64,000 nt of DNA from Arcobacter sp. CECT 8983 (lineage in GTDB: Bacteria > Campylobacterota > Campylobacteria > Campylobacterales > Arcobacteraceae): positions 186,001 through 250,000 of the forward strand of contig NZ_PDKF01000008.1 in the NCBI RefSeq assembly GCF_004118855.1. The letters run 5' to 3'. The notes below the pieces were generated by a model that was given only the letters and a program-made list of their open reading frames with translations, ran no database searches and was not told where the DNA came from. Made by a program: the position numbers and the translations under genes. Shown one piece after another: positions 8,589 to 18,081 of this stretch. Position 1 is the stretch's first letter; each line of letters opens with the position of its first letter.

Positions 8589-10200
8589 GTTTAAATATGA
8601 AGCCACAAATAAAACTTATGTAAATATTTTACACTCTTTTATAAAAAATCATGAATGTGAATATAAAATCTTGCAGGATTTGGAGCATGTTTATTTATTA
8701 GTTGAAGCAAAAGAGGAAGTTTTAGAAGAAGTATCCAATAACTTATCTAAATACTTACCAATGTCAATTTACTATGAAGGACTTGAGGTTGACGTTGTAA
8801 AAACTATGCCAAAGCTTGAAAGTGTAAAAGCTGAAGAGCAAGCATTAAACTCTTTTTGTCCTACTTGTTTAGAAGAAGTTGAAAATGAAAAGGGTGTAAA
8901 TTATTATAATGCTTTTAAATTTTGCAAGGCCTGTAAAACATTTGAAAATGCAACATTTTTATTAGATGAAAAAGAAGAAAAATCTTCAAAAAAGCTTTTT
9001 AAAAAAGTAGCCTCTTTAATAAATGATAATAAAAAAATCAAAATAAAAACAATTAGCGGAACTTTTGTTTTTCAAAAACTTGAATTTTTAGATAAGAGTA
9101 AAACAATTTTATGTACAAATTTAAAAAATATCTCATCTTTAGTTGTTGAGCAAAAACAATCAATAGTAGCGCTAGCAAGTATTGAAAAGCCTCTTATTAC
9201 TTTTAGGATAAATGAAATTTATAAGATGAAAGAAAAAGTTTCTAAAGAGTATATAGATATAAGAGTTGCAAATGATTTAACTCTTTATTTACTTTCAAAA
9301 GAGCTTGAAAAATATAAAATAGATTTTTTACAAATTGAAGATGAAAACTCTTCTTATAATTCTTTTTTAGATGTAAAAACTGAGGATAAAGTAAATATAG
9401 ATATTCCTAAAATAATGTATTGCGAAAATAGAAAGTTTATTCTTTCTTCAAATACTTATTCAAAAAACCTTGATCTTGTTTATAATAGATTTGAAGAAAA
9501 AAATAAAGCTCAATTTATGACTATTTTGTCAGAAAATATGCTTTTTGATAAAGCTATCTTAAACTTTTATATCTCAAATAAAAATGATGATAGGTTTACT
9601 TTTTATTCTGAAGAATTAAATGGTTTTGTTGATATTTCAACAAACTTTTCTTTACCTAAAGATATGAATGAATTATATAAACAAATAAGTGAATCTAAAA
9701 GTGGAGATAGGCTTTTAGAAAATTATAAAGAGAAGTTTCCATTAGAGTATGAAAACTCTCTATCTTTAGATTTAGAATCAATAAAGACAAACTCTTTTTT
9801 ATCATATTTTAAAGTAGCAAAAGAGATTTTAGGTTTTGAAAATGATATTTTAACAAATGCAAAAAATTGTCATTTAGAAAAAGGACCTAGAGTTGATTTT
9901 AAAATGATAGAGAATGAAAAACTTTCTTTAAGAGAGTTTGATTATGTTTCTATGTTTAAATCAGCAATGAGTTTTAAACTTGCAGGAGTTGATGAAGTTA
10001 CTTTATCATTAGGTTTTATTGATAGTTTAGCTAGTTTTATTGCAAATGAAGTTGATACGGTAAATGATCTTTATAGGGTTGAGGGTGTAAGTTTATGTGG
10101 TGATATGTTTACATATGATATATTTACTAAATTAGTTTTGAAAAATATTACAAAGAACTACAAAATCTATTTTAATAGGGAGTTTGTAATAGATAAATAA
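8572..10200 (+). CDS. hydE: HydE-like hydrogenase accessory protein with zinc ribbon, second operon
   Basis: This 542-residue protein occupies the HydE position of the second operon. Its layout resembles a degraded HypF: a small N-terminal domain of about 85 residues, then CPTC (about 98-101) and CKAC (about 119-122) with the spacing of a zinc ribbon, a long middle part, and a C-terminus (VSLCGDMFTYDIFTKLV) like the end of the Kae1-like domain. The catalytic motifs of HypF (VQGVGFRPF, HHYAH) are not present. The first-operon HydE lacks the cysteine pairs. The function is unknown beyond the reported need for HydE in Helicobacter hydrogenase activity; the HypF kinship is inferred by eye. Confidence 0.72.
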   Translation: MVLKFKFKYEATNKTYVNILHSFIKNHECEYKILQDLEHVYLLVEAKEEVLEEVSNNLSKYLPMSIYYEGLEVDVVKTMPKLESVKAEEQALNSFCPTCLEEVENEKGVNYYNAFKFCKACKTFENATFLLDEKEEKSSKKLFKKVASLINDNKKIKIKTISGTFVFQKLEFLDKSKTILCTNLKNISSLVVEQKQSIVALASIEKPLITFRINEIYKMKEKVSKEYIDIRVANDLTLYLLSKELEKYKIDFLQIEDENSSYNSFLDVKTEDKVNIDIPKIMYCENRKFILSSNTYSKNLDLVYNRFEEKNKAQFMTILSENMLFDKAILNFYISNKNDDRFTFYSEELNGFVDISTNFSLPKDMNELYKQISESKSGDRLLENYKEKFPLEYENSLSLDLESIKTNSFLSYFKVAKEILGFENDILTNAKNCHLEKGPRVDFKMIENEKLSLREFDYVSMFKSAMSFKLAGVDEVTLSLGFIDSLASFIANEVDTVNDLYRVEGVSLCGDMFTYDIFTKLVLKNITKNYKIYFNREFVIDK

Positions 10201-10227
10201 ACTTTAAATACAAACTTTGGATTATTC

Positions 10228-12117
10228 ATGTATAAAAAAATATATTTACTTTTTAGTGAAAATAGTAAAAATGCTCAAGATGAAATAAATAAATATCTCA
10301 AAGAAAAATATAAACTCAATATAACTGCTAGAAGCTATGAAAAGAAGATAAAAGAAAAAGATGCTCTTTATCTTCTTGATTTAAATGATAAAGAAATAAA
10401 AACTTTTTTTGAAGAACATATTGAAAATGATATTAATGTAGCTATTTTACCTAATGATGATGCACCTAATTGTATGTCAAACTATGGTATATCAAAAAAT
10501 CTAGAAGAAGCATTAGATGATGCCTTAAACGAAGAATTATTAGCGAAAATAGATTTACTTAAGTGTAATGATGAAATTATTTTAAATAAAATAGAAATAG
10601 GCGATATGCATGGCATAAATAATTCAAATTTAAATACAAAATTTGATAAGTTAAAAACTTTTTTTAAAAATCTATTTAATATAAACTTTAAATCATATAA
10701 GTTTACAACTTCAGAAGATTATAGTTTTGAGACAGTTGCTTCGGGAATAATAATCTTAGAGCACTCTTTAAATAGTACCAATACTGCATTAAAAGATAAG
10801 TTATCTATTCAAGATGGGAAACTAAATGCTTTAATATTATCTCCTGGATCTGTTGTATCTTATTTCTTCTATTTAATTTTGATATTTTTTTATGAAAAAA
10901 TTACTTTAGTATCTCGTCCTAAGAGTTTAGGCTTTATAAAAAGTAAGTCTTTAAAAATACAATCAAAAGCTTCTATGGATTATATTGCCGATGATATAGT
11001 GGTAAAAGATGTTAAAACTATAGAGGTTTTAGTTTTAAAAGATACTTTTAATCTACACTTAGGAAATAAGCTAAAAGAGTATATAAAAGATGAAGAAAAT
11101 GAGGAAAAGGAAGTTATAGATGTAGATAACTTACCTAAAGAAGAGCTTAGTGAAGTTTTATTAAAAAAGAAATTACCTTTTCTTAAAAGAGCTTCTGAAG
11201 ATGATTTCAAGGATTTATTTGTAACTCTTAAAAAAAGTTCAGAAATTACATTTATTTTCTCTACACTAATGATTTTAAGTAGTTTATTATCTACTACAGG
11301 ATTATTTGCTAACTCTTCACCTGTTATTATTGGTGCTATGATTTTAGCTCCTTTAATGGCTCCTTTAATTTCCTTATCAATGGGTGTAATAAGAGCTAAT
11401 AGTTTATTAATTATTCAAAGTGCAAAAACTTTAAGTTATGGAGTTTTTTTAGCTTTATTTGTCTCTTCGATTTTCACTTGTTTTATGCCTTTAGATGAAA
11501 TAACTTATGAAATGGAAAGTAGATTACATCCTAATTTATTAGATTTATTTGTGGCAATCTTTTCTGGAATTGCAGGAGCTTATGCTAATTCAAAAGAAGA
11601 TGTAATCAAGTCTTTAGCTGGCGTAGCAATAGCTGTTGCCTTAGTACCTCCTTTAAGTGTAACAGGTATTGGTATCGGATTAATGGACTTAGATATTATT
11701 TATGGAGCATTTTTACTTTTCCTTACTAACTTAGTTGGAATGACACTTAGTGCTTCTTTAACTTTTATTGTTTTAGGTTATGCTCCAATTAAAAAAGCGA
11801 AAAAAGGTTTAATTTACACATTTTTGTTATTAGTTCTTATTAGTGTACCATTATCAAATACTTTTGGGAAAATGGTAGAAAAAAATGAATTATCAAATAA
11901 AATAAAAGAGATAAAAAAAGTAAATATAAATGACAAAAGCATTGTTTTAAAACTTTTAGATGTAGAAAATAAAAAAGCTTATGTTTATGTAAGATTGGAG
12001 CTTATAAGCAATAGTTATACTAGCACTTTAGAGTATAAAGAGATAAAAAAAAGAATAGAAAAAAAATTAGATAGGAATATACTCCTAGAAGTGTCTTCAA
12101 AATTAATAGTTAATTAA
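10228..12117 (+). CDS. DUF389 membrane protein with lipid-kinase-like N-terminal domain
   Basis: The C-terminal half (about residues 335-560) has six or so membrane helices and the signature NSSPVIIGAMILAPLMAPLI of the DUF389 (TIGR00341) family, whose function is unsettled. The N-terminal 290 residues resemble diacylglycerol/lipid kinases. Two stretches show this: AILPNDDAPNCMSNYGIS followed by LEEALDDAL, where kinases have a GGTGN glycine loop, and a later DGKLNALILSP segment. The glycines of the loop are replaced, so catalysis is doubtful. The gene lies 27 bases after hydE and 9 bases before hypF, so it is probably co-transcribed with hydrogenase genes. A link to hydrogenase is contextual only. 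Confidence 0.75.
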   Translation: MYKKIYLLFSENSKNAQDEINKYLKEKYKLNITARSYEKKIKEKDALYLLDLNDKEIKTFFEEHIENDINVAILPNDDAPNCMSNYGISKNLEEALDDALNEELLAKIDLLKCNDEIILNKIEIGDMHGINNSNLNTKFDKLKTFFKNLFNINFKSYKFTTSEDYSFETVASGIIILEHSLNSTNTALKDKLSIQDGKLNALILSPGSVVSYFFYLILIFFYEKITLVSRPKSLGFIKSKSLKIQSKASMDYIADDIVVKDVKTIEVLVLKDTFNLHLGNKLKEYIKDEENEEKEVIDVDNLPKEELSEVLLKKKLPFLKRASEDDFKDLFVTLKKSSEITFIFSTLMILSSLLSTTGLFANSSPVIIGAMILAPLMAPLISLSMGVIRANSLLIIQSAKTLSYGVFLALFVSSIFTCFMPLDEITYEMESRLHPNLLDLFVAIFSGIAGAYANSKEDVIKSLAGVAIAVALVPPLSVTGIGIGLMDLDIIYGAFLLFLTNLVGMTLSASLTFIVLGYAPIKKAKKGLIYTFLLLVLISVPLSNTFGKMVEKNELSNKIKEIKKVNINDKSIVLKLLDVENKKAYVYVRLELISNSYTSTLEYKEIKKRIEKKLDRNILLEVSSKLIVN

Positions 12118-12126
12118 AGTATTTAT

Positions 12127-14352
12127 ATGATAAGTAAAAAAATAAAAGTAAAAGGTATAGTTCAAGGGGTTGGATTTAGACCTTTTATATACAACTTAGC
12201 TCTTAAATATAATATAAAAGGTTGGGTTAATAATGATGAAAAAGGAGTAAATATTCTTACTTTTTCATCTAAAGAAAATATTGAAAATTTTATTAAACAG
12301 TTAAAACAAAATCCACCACCTTTGTCAAAAATAGACTCTATAGAAATTGAAGAATTAAATTCTACAAATAAATATACAAATTTTGAAATAAAAAAAAGTG
12401 AAACAAATAACAATAAATCAACAATTATAAGTCCTGATATGGCAGTTTGTCAAGATTGTATTGATGACATAAACAATGAATCAAATTTTAGAGCAAACTA
12501 TGCTTTAACGAACTGTACTAATTGTGGACCAAGATACTCTATAATCAAAACAGTTCCTTATGATAGAGAAAATACTTCAATGGCAGAGTTTATACTTTGC
12601 GATTTTTGTAAAAAAGAGTATGAAGACCCTACAAACAGAAGATATCATGCTCAACCTGTTGCTTGTGAAAAATGTGGTCCACAAGTTAATCTCTATAATA
12701 AAAACAATAAAAAACTCTCTTCTTCTTTAGAAGCTATAAAAGAAGTTGCAACCCTAATAAATCAAGGTGAAATAGTTGCTATTAAAGGTTTAGGAGGGTT
12801 TCACTTAGTTTGTGATGCAACAAATGATAATGTAGTAAAAAAATTAAGAGAAAGAAAAAATAGACCTTCTAAACCTTTTGCAGTTATGTTTGAAGATATA
12901 GCTCAAACAAAAGAGTTTACAGACTTAACAAAAAAAGAAGAAGAGATAATTAACTCAAAAGAGAAGCCAATTACTTTAGTTAAAACTATTAGTTCAAAAT
13001 TAAGTTCTCATGTTGCACCAAATATTGATAGGTTAGGATGTTTTCTTGCATATACACCTTTACATCATATACTTTTTAGGTATTTAGATAATCCAATAGT
13101 TGCAACAAGTGCAAATTTAAAAGATGAACCAATTATAAGGTTTAAAGATGAAGTTTTAGAAAAGCTAGGATATGTAGTTGATTTTGTTTTAGATTTTAAT
13201 AGAGATATTATTAATGCCTGCGATGATTCCGTGGTACAAGTTGCAAATAATGATATTTCTATTTTAAGAAATGCAAGAGGTTACGCTCCTACTGCAATAA
13301 AACTAGAACAAAAGGTTTCTAAAAAAATATTAGCCTTAGGAGCTAATCAAAAATCAACTATTGCTTTAGCTTTTGAAGACAATCTTATATTATCACCTCA
13401 TATTGGAGATTTAAATTCAATTGAGTCAATGGAATATTTTAAAAGAACTATTGATACTTTTAAAAGGTTTTATGATTTTGAAGCAGATGTAATTGTTTGT
13501 GATAAACATCCTAATTATGAAAGTTCTAAATGGGCGATGAGTTTAAATAAAGAGCTTGTTTTCGTGCAACATCATTATGCACATATTTTATCAACAATGG
13601 CAGAGTACAAACTAAAAGAAAAAGTTTTAGGTTTCGCTTTTGATGGTACTGGATATGGAGATGATGGAAATATTTGGGGAGGAGAAGTTTTTATTTGCGA
13701 TAATAAGACTTATGAACGAACTTATCATCTAAAATATTTTAAACTTATAGGTGGAGAAAAAGCAGTAAAAGAACCTAAAAGAGTTGCTTTATCACTACTT
13801 TTTGATATTTTTTCTTTAGAAGAAGTTTTATGCTTAGATAATAGTGTTGTAAAGCAGTTTAATGAAAATGAAATAAAAATGCTTCATACTATTTGGCAAA
13901 AAGGTTTAAATAGCCCTTCTACAAGTTCTATTGGAAGATTGTTTGATGCAATTGCGTCTTTAACAAACCTTCTTCATAATCAAAGTTATGAAGGTGAAAC
14001 TGGACTTGCAATTGAACAAAATTATGATAAAACTATTGTTGATAGTTTTGATTTTGAAATTATTGATAAAGAGATAGATTTATCTCTTATGATAAAACAG
14101 ATATTAGAAGAAAAAGATATAAAAATTATTTGTTCAAAGTTTTTAAATACTTTAGTAAAAATAATTTTAGAAATTTCAAAAAAACATGAAAATTTACCAT
14201 TGGTATTTAGTGGTGGAGTTTTTCAAAATAAAAGTTTATTGGAATTGTTATGTAAAGCTTTAGATGAAAAACAAATTAAATACTATTATTCTAAAGAAAT
14301 TCCTTTAAATGATGGTGGCATTTCAATTGGTCAGGTTTATTACTTACTATAA
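12127..14352 (+). CDS. hypF: Carbamoyltransferase HypF, [NiFe]-hydrogenase cyanide-ligand synthesis
   Basis: HypF carbamoylates the C-terminal cysteine of HypE, from carbamoyl phosphate and ATP, as the source of the CN ligands. The 741 residues show all domains in order. An acylphosphatase domain (VQGVGFRPF near 14-22) comes first. Paired zinc fingers follow (CQDC...CTNCG and CDFC...CEKCG, about 108-182). Next are a YrdC-like domain (KGLGGFHL, KRPSKPFAV-like region) and a Kae1-like domain with HHYAH and SGGVFQN. The length is normal for the family. It closes the second hydrogenase operon, whereas the other hyp genes form a separate operon starting at 19224. Confidence 0.96.
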   Translation: MISKKIKVKGIVQGVGFRPFIYNLALKYNIKGWVNNDEKGVNILTFSSKENIENFIKQLKQNPPPLSKIDSIEIEELNSTNKYTNFEIKKSETNNNKSTIISPDMAVCQDCIDDINNESNFRANYALTNCTNCGPRYSIIKTVPYDRENTSMAEFILCDFCKKEYEDPTNRRYHAQPVACEKCGPQVNLYNKNNKKLSSSLEAIKEVATLINQGEIVAIKGLGGFHLVCDATNDNVVKKLRERKNRPSKPFAVMFEDIAQTKEFTDLTKKEEEIINSKEKPITLVKTISSKLSSHVAPNIDRLGCFLAYTPLHHILFRYLDNPIVATSANLKDEPIIRFKDEVLEKLGYVVDFVLDFNRDIINACDDSVVQVANNDISILRNARGYAPTAIKLEQKVSKKILALGANQKSTIALAFEDNLILSPHIGDLNSIESMEYFKRTIDTFKRFYDFEADVIVCDKHPNYESSKWAMSLNKELVFVQHHYAHILSTMAEYKLKEKVLGFAFDGTGYGDDGNIWGGEVFICDNKTYERTYHLKYFKLIGGEKAVKEPKRVALSLLFDIFSLEEVLCLDNSVVKQFNENEIKMLHTIWQKGLNSPSTSSIGRLFDAIASLTNLLHNQSYEGETGLAIEQNYDKTIVDSFDFEIIDKEIDLSLMIKQILEEKDIKIICSKFLNTLVKIILEISKKHENLPLVFSGGVFQNKSLLELLCKALDEKQIKYYYSKEIPLNDGGISIGQVYYLL

Positions 14353-14421
14353 TCTCACATATTATAATAATATATAAAGAAAAATTATTTTAAAATAGAT
14401 GACTTAAAAAAAAGGAACAAA

Positions 14422-16038
14422 ATGAAAAGTTTGTCTATTGTATTGGGGATAGTTATTTCACTTTTTATTTTTACAGGTTGTGCTGTAAATATGAATAATA
14501 TAAATAATGTTTCAAAAAAAGAAGCTTATTCTAAGTTAAATGAAATAACAATGATTGGTTATAAAAAAGGAACTCAGATTAAGTATCGTAGAAGTACACT
14601 TGCTCAATGTAAAGTTGATTACAAACTAGTTACTGACAAAGTATTAAGGTTTGCTTTTTTACAAGAAAAGTTTATGATGAGAGATATTGATATTAAATTT
14701 ATAACTAATAATAGTGAACCAATATCAAGAGTTTTAATAGTAAGACCAGCTTTGTATAATTGTGTAGATAAATTAGTTGATGTTGAAGTTACTCTTTATG
14801 ATATAGAAGAAGTTTCTCAAAAATGGAAAAATCAAGAAAAGAAAGATAGTATAAAAGATTTAACAGAACTAAATGATAGCAATATTATTTATAGAAAAGT
14901 TTTTACTCTTAAACAAGCTGATATTATGAAAAAAGATAGTGAGTTTCTTGCAGAAACTATAATAAAAGCTTTATCAAAGGTAATTGACCTTCCTAAAGTA
15001 ACAAAAGATCTTGAAACTGTGCAAAAAGAACAAGCACTTAAATATACTAATTGTGATAATGCCCCTTCAGAGTTTGGTTTATGGCAAAAAAACAATGGCA
15101 CTTTATGTATTGGAAATATTGGATTACAAAAAGCTAAACGAAAAACTTCTAAATCAAATTCGTCTATATTAAATGTAAATACGGGGCAACAATATTTTAA
15201 GATAAATAATACTACTTGTAAAGATATGGTTTTAACATATGCAAAAGGTAAAAAAGAAGATAAAGAAGTAAGTCTTAAAAGCTCATATAAAAATCAAATA
15301 TTAAAATATTATGATAATAAATGTAAAGTTGAAAAAATAGATGAGCTTAATTTTATTTCTTGCAAAACAGATAAAACAAAAGATTATTATCTTGAAAATA
15401 GTAAAACATATGAAAATAGAATTTATGATAAAAGTTTAGTTCAAATGGATGAAATGTGTTTTGATAAACTTAAAGAAACATATGCTTTAAAAAAAGATAC
15501 TCAAGTTTGGCAAACTATTTATGGTTCTAATAGTTTAGGTTGGGATACTTTTGGATTTAATAGTTTTACTAAAACTAAATATGATATGAATGGATATGAT
15601 ATAAATGGTTGGAGTAAAGAAGGAATAAACAAGTTAACTAATACAAGATATGATAAAAATGGTTTTACAAAAGATGGTGATAATAAATATGGAGTTGACA
15701 AAGATGGCTGGAGTCCTATACTTAAAAAATTTGTATCTGTAAAATCAGTAAAAGGTAATAATAATCCTAGTTTTAAAGTTAAAGATTTTATATCAACTTC
15801 TAAAAATGAGATTTACAATAGATCTAACTATGATAATGTTTATCTAAGAAAAGAAACTAATGGTATGAGACTTATAGGGGAAAAAGTAATTAAAAATAAT
15901 GGAAAAAAAGTAAAAGTTAAAAAATATATATTTGATAGCAATGAAAAGGATTATCCTATTTTTAATTTAAAAAACCCTAAAGGACCTATATATAAATCTA
16001 TAAAATTAGAAAAAATTGTAGAGGAAAAAATCAACTAA
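14422..16038 (+). CDS. Putative lipoprotein with C-terminal Asn-Gly repeats
   Basis: The N-terminus (MKSLSIVLGIVISLFIFTGC) is a lipoprotein signal with lipobox FTGC, so the mature protein is probably lipid-anchored. The body has no domain I recognise. Residues of about 370-435 form short imperfect repeats with the pattern aromatic-Asp-x-Asn-Gly-aromatic (YDMNGY, YDINGW, YDKNGF, GVDKDGW). Such repeats occur in other bacterial surface or toxin-related lipoproteins, but their role is unknown to me. A ribosome site (AAAGGA, about 14412) precedes the ATG. It stands 70 bases after hypF and is probably a separate unit. Confidence 0.7.
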   Translation: MKSLSIVLGIVISLFIFTGCAVNMNNINNVSKKEAYSKLNEITMIGYKKGTQIKYRRSTLAQCKVDYKLVTDKVLRFAFLQEKFMMRDIDIKFITNNSEPISRVLIVRPALYNCVDKLVDVEVTLYDIEEVSQKWKNQEKKDSIKDLTELNDSNIIYRKVFTLKQADIMKKDSEFLAETIIKALSKVIDLPKVTKDLETVQKEQALKYTNCDNAPSEFGLWQKNNGTLCIGNIGLQKAKRKTSKSNSSILNVNTGQQYFKINNTTCKDMVLTYAKGKKEDKEVSLKSSYKNQILKYYDNKCKVEKIDELNFISCKTDKTKDYYLENSKTYENRIYDKSLVQMDEMCFDKLKETYALKKDTQVWQTIYGSNSLGWDTFGFNSFTKTKYDMNGYDINGWSKEGINKLTNTRYDKNGFTKDGDNKYGVDKDGWSPILKKFVSVKSVKGNNNPSFKVKDFISTSKNEIYNRSNYDNVYLRKETNGMRLIGEKVIKNNGKKVKVKKYIFDSNEKDYPIFNLKNPKGPIYKSIKLEKIVEEKIN

Positions 16039-16044
16039 AAGAGT

Positions 16045-16079
16045 TTAAACCTAATTATATGTATATATATTAGGTTTAA
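16045..16079 (+). terminator. Hairpin after the lipoprotein gene
   Basis: TTAAACCTAAT (16045-16055) pairs perfectly with ATTAGGTTTAA (16069-16079). There is no strong T tract after it, so termination is only suggested. Confidence 0.45.
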
Positions 16080-16177
16080 TTCAAAGATTATCAAGTTTTT
16101 TAACTAACAGCTTATAAATTTCAAAAAGTTTCAATAAATTGCACAAAAGTCACAAGTTTATTTAAATTAGTTTTTGA

Positions 16178-16183
16178 TAGAAT
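16178..16183 (+). promoter_or_regulatory. Likely -10 box for the SNF transporter
   Basis: TAGAAT lies 26 bases upstream of the TTG start at 16209, preceded by a T-rich stretch as in many Campylobacterota sigma-70 promoters. No clear -35 box is seen. Confidence 0.4.
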
Positions 16184-16208
16184 CTTTGCTTTGATTAAGG
16201 AGAGGCTA

Positions 16209-17555
16209 TTGATTAGTTCAAGATTTAGTAAATTAGGATTTATTTTAGCTGCTGTTGGTTCTGCAGTTGGTTTAGGGAATATCTGGAAATTCCCATATGT
16301 AACAGGTGAGTATGGTGGTGGTGCCTTTGTACTTGTATATTTAATTACAGCACTTTTTATTGGTGTATTTGTTCTTATTTCTGAGTTAGTTATTGGTAAA
16401 CTTGGAAGAAGTGATGCTGTAACTATGTTTGAAACTTTAGCAACAAAACATAAAAAGCTTTGGAAGTATGCAGGTTTTATAGTAATTGTTCCGTTAATTA
16501 TTCTTTCATACTATTCTGTTGTAATTGGTTGGATTTTCCATTATATTGCAATCTCTGTACAAGGTTTACCTCACACGGTTGAGCAATCTACTGAAATTTT
16601 TATGTCTTTATTAACAACTGATATTCAAACTCAACTTTTATATCATACAGTTGTATTTGTATTAGTAACTGCAATTATTTTAAGAGGTATAAAAGATGGT
16701 ATTGAAAAAATAAATAAGATATTAATGCCTTTATTAGGTATTATTTTAGCAATCTTACTTGTATATTCAATTAATGTAGATAGTTTCTCACAAGCTTTTA
16801 CTTTTATGTTTAACCCTGATTTTTCAAAGCTATCTTCTGAAGCCATTGTTGTTGCAATTGGACAAGCATTTTATACTCTATCGTTAGGTATGGGTATTAT
16901 TATTACTTATGCAGCTTCATTGCCAAAAGATAGTAATGTTGTTAAATCATCTATTTTAATCTCAATTATTGATACTTTAGTTGCAATTGTTGCAGGACTT
17001 ATTATCTTCACTTTATTATTTGATAAAGGTGCAGAGTCAACAAAAGGTGCAGGATTAGTATTTATTTCATTACCATCAGTATTTTATGAGTTTGGTTCAA
17101 TTGGTTCATTTTTAGCTTTATTATTCTTTGTTGCAATTGCATTTGCTGGTATTACTTCTGCAATTTCAATGCTTGAGCCAATGGTTGAGTACTTTGAAAA
17201 TAGATTTAATTATTCAAGAATCAAAGCAGCAGTTATTTGTAGTATCTTCTTTTATGTATTAGGAATTGCTGCATTATTCTCAAATATCGAAGGATATTCA
17301 GAAGTTCTAAAAATTGGAGAAAAAGGTTTATTTGATTGGTTAGACTTTGTTTGTTCTACAATTTTAGTTCCAATTGGTGGGATTTTAGTAGTTGTTTTCA
17401 TTGGACACTTTATGGATAAAAAAGATGTTGAAAATGAGCTTGTTCCTTTAATGGGAGAGTTTTTAACAAAAGTTTGGTTCTTTATGGTTAGATATGTTAT
17501 TCCAATTGCTTTAATAATTGTTATCTTAAATGAAACAGGAATTTTTAAATTCTAA
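16209..17555 (+). CDS. Sodium-dependent SNF-family (NSS) amino acid transporter
   Basis: This is a secondary transporter of the neurotransmitter:sodium symporter family, which imports amino acids with Na+. The first helix carries the family signature (FILAAVGSAVGLGNIWKFPY), whose unwound Gly-rich part binds Na+ and substrate. There are about 11-12 helices, as in bacterial LeuT/TnaT/MhsT-type members. I choose the TTG at 16209 because AAGGAGAGG (16197-16205) lies directly upstream. An earlier in-frame TTG at 16191 would put that ribosome site inside the gene. The substrate cannot be read from the sequence. It stands alone, and a strong terminator follows. Confidence 0.9.
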   Translation: MISSRFSKLGFILAAVGSAVGLGNIWKFPYVTGEYGGGAFVLVYLITALFIGVFVLISELVIGKLGRSDAVTMFETLATKHKKLWKYAGFIVIVPLIILSYYSVVIGWIFHYIAISVQGLPHTVEQSTEIFMSLLTTDIQTQLLYHTVVFVLVTAIILRGIKDGIEKINKILMPLLGIILAILLVYSINVDSFSQAFTFMFNPDFSKLSSEAIVVAIGQAFYTLSLGMGIIITYAASLPKDSNVVKSSILISIIDTLVAIVAGLIIFTLLFDKGAESTKGAGLVFISLPSVFYEFGSIGSFLALLFFVAIAFAGITSAISMLEPMVEYFENRFNYSRIKAAVICSIFFYVLGIAALFSNIEGYSEVLKIGEKGLFDWLDFVCSTILVPIGGILVVVFIGHFMDKKDVENELVPLMGEFLTKVWFFMVRYVIPIALIIVILNETGIFKF

Positions 17556-17584
17556 TCTAAAAGAATGTACAATAACAAAAATAA

Positions 17585-17614
17585 AAAGCAGAGGCTTAGG
17601 TCTCTGCTTTTTTT
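17585..17614 (+). terminator. Rho-independent terminator after the SNF transporter
   Basis: AAAGCAGAG (17585-17593) and CTCTGCTTT (17602-17610) pair perfectly and are followed by further T residues to 17614. Confidence 0.88.
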
Positions 17615-17636
17615 ATAAGTAAAATTAGGAAGTAAA

Positions 17637-18053
17637 ATGATAAAAACTACAAATGAAATTTCAAAAGAAGACGGATATTCAAGATATAACTTTTTCGAGA
17701 TTCATCCAGATTTAGAAGCTATTATCCATAAAGATTACCAAAAATATGGAACAGATGATTTTGATAGAGCAGAATATTGTGAAAATATGTATAAACAAAA
17801 CTTCTATGATAAGTATGATGAAACAGTTTATAAAGAAGTTTATGAAAAATATATAAATAATGAAAAATTTAAAGAAAAAGCAATATTTATATATGCAATT
17901 ATTGATTTTGATAAGTATAAAAAGTTTGTTGAGTTAAACGAGACAATAGAAAATCCTTCTGAATTAATTATTTCATATAGTATTTTAGATAATGCAGGAG
18001 TAAAAGTAAATATCTATAATATCTCAATTACAGATATTGCTTTTGTATTTTAA
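17637..18053 (+). CDS. Hypothetical protein, 138 residues
   Basis: I do not recognise a family. The protein is soluble, rich in Lys, Glu and Tyr, with no signal peptide or membrane helix. The ATG has an AGGAAG ribosome site about 8 bases upstream (17627-17632). It runs toward the minus-strand DUF3817 gene, with a shared hairpin between the two ends. Codon use looks like its neighbours, so I take it as a real gene of unknown role. Confidence 0.6.
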   Translation: MIKTTNEISKEDGYSRYNFFEIHPDLEAIIHKDYQKYGTDDFDRAEYCENMYKQNFYDKYDETVYKEVYEKYINNEKFKEKAIFIYAIIDFDKYKKFVELNETIENPSELIISYSILDNAGVKVNIYNISITDIAFVF

Positions 18054-18056
18054 TAT

Positions 18057-18081
18057 AAATAGTTAGAAGTTCTAACTATTT
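18057..18081. terminator. Bidirectional terminator between convergent genes
   Basis: AAATAGTTAG (18057-18066) pairs with CTAACTATTT (18072-18081). It lies between the stop at 18053 and the minus-strand stop at 18072-18074, which is inside the right arm. Confidence 0.65.

Noticed and set aside
16191-16208. Longer start (TTG 16191) for the SNF transporter
   Set aside because: The ribosome site AAGGAGAGG would fall inside the coding region; TTG 16209 follows it at a normal distance.
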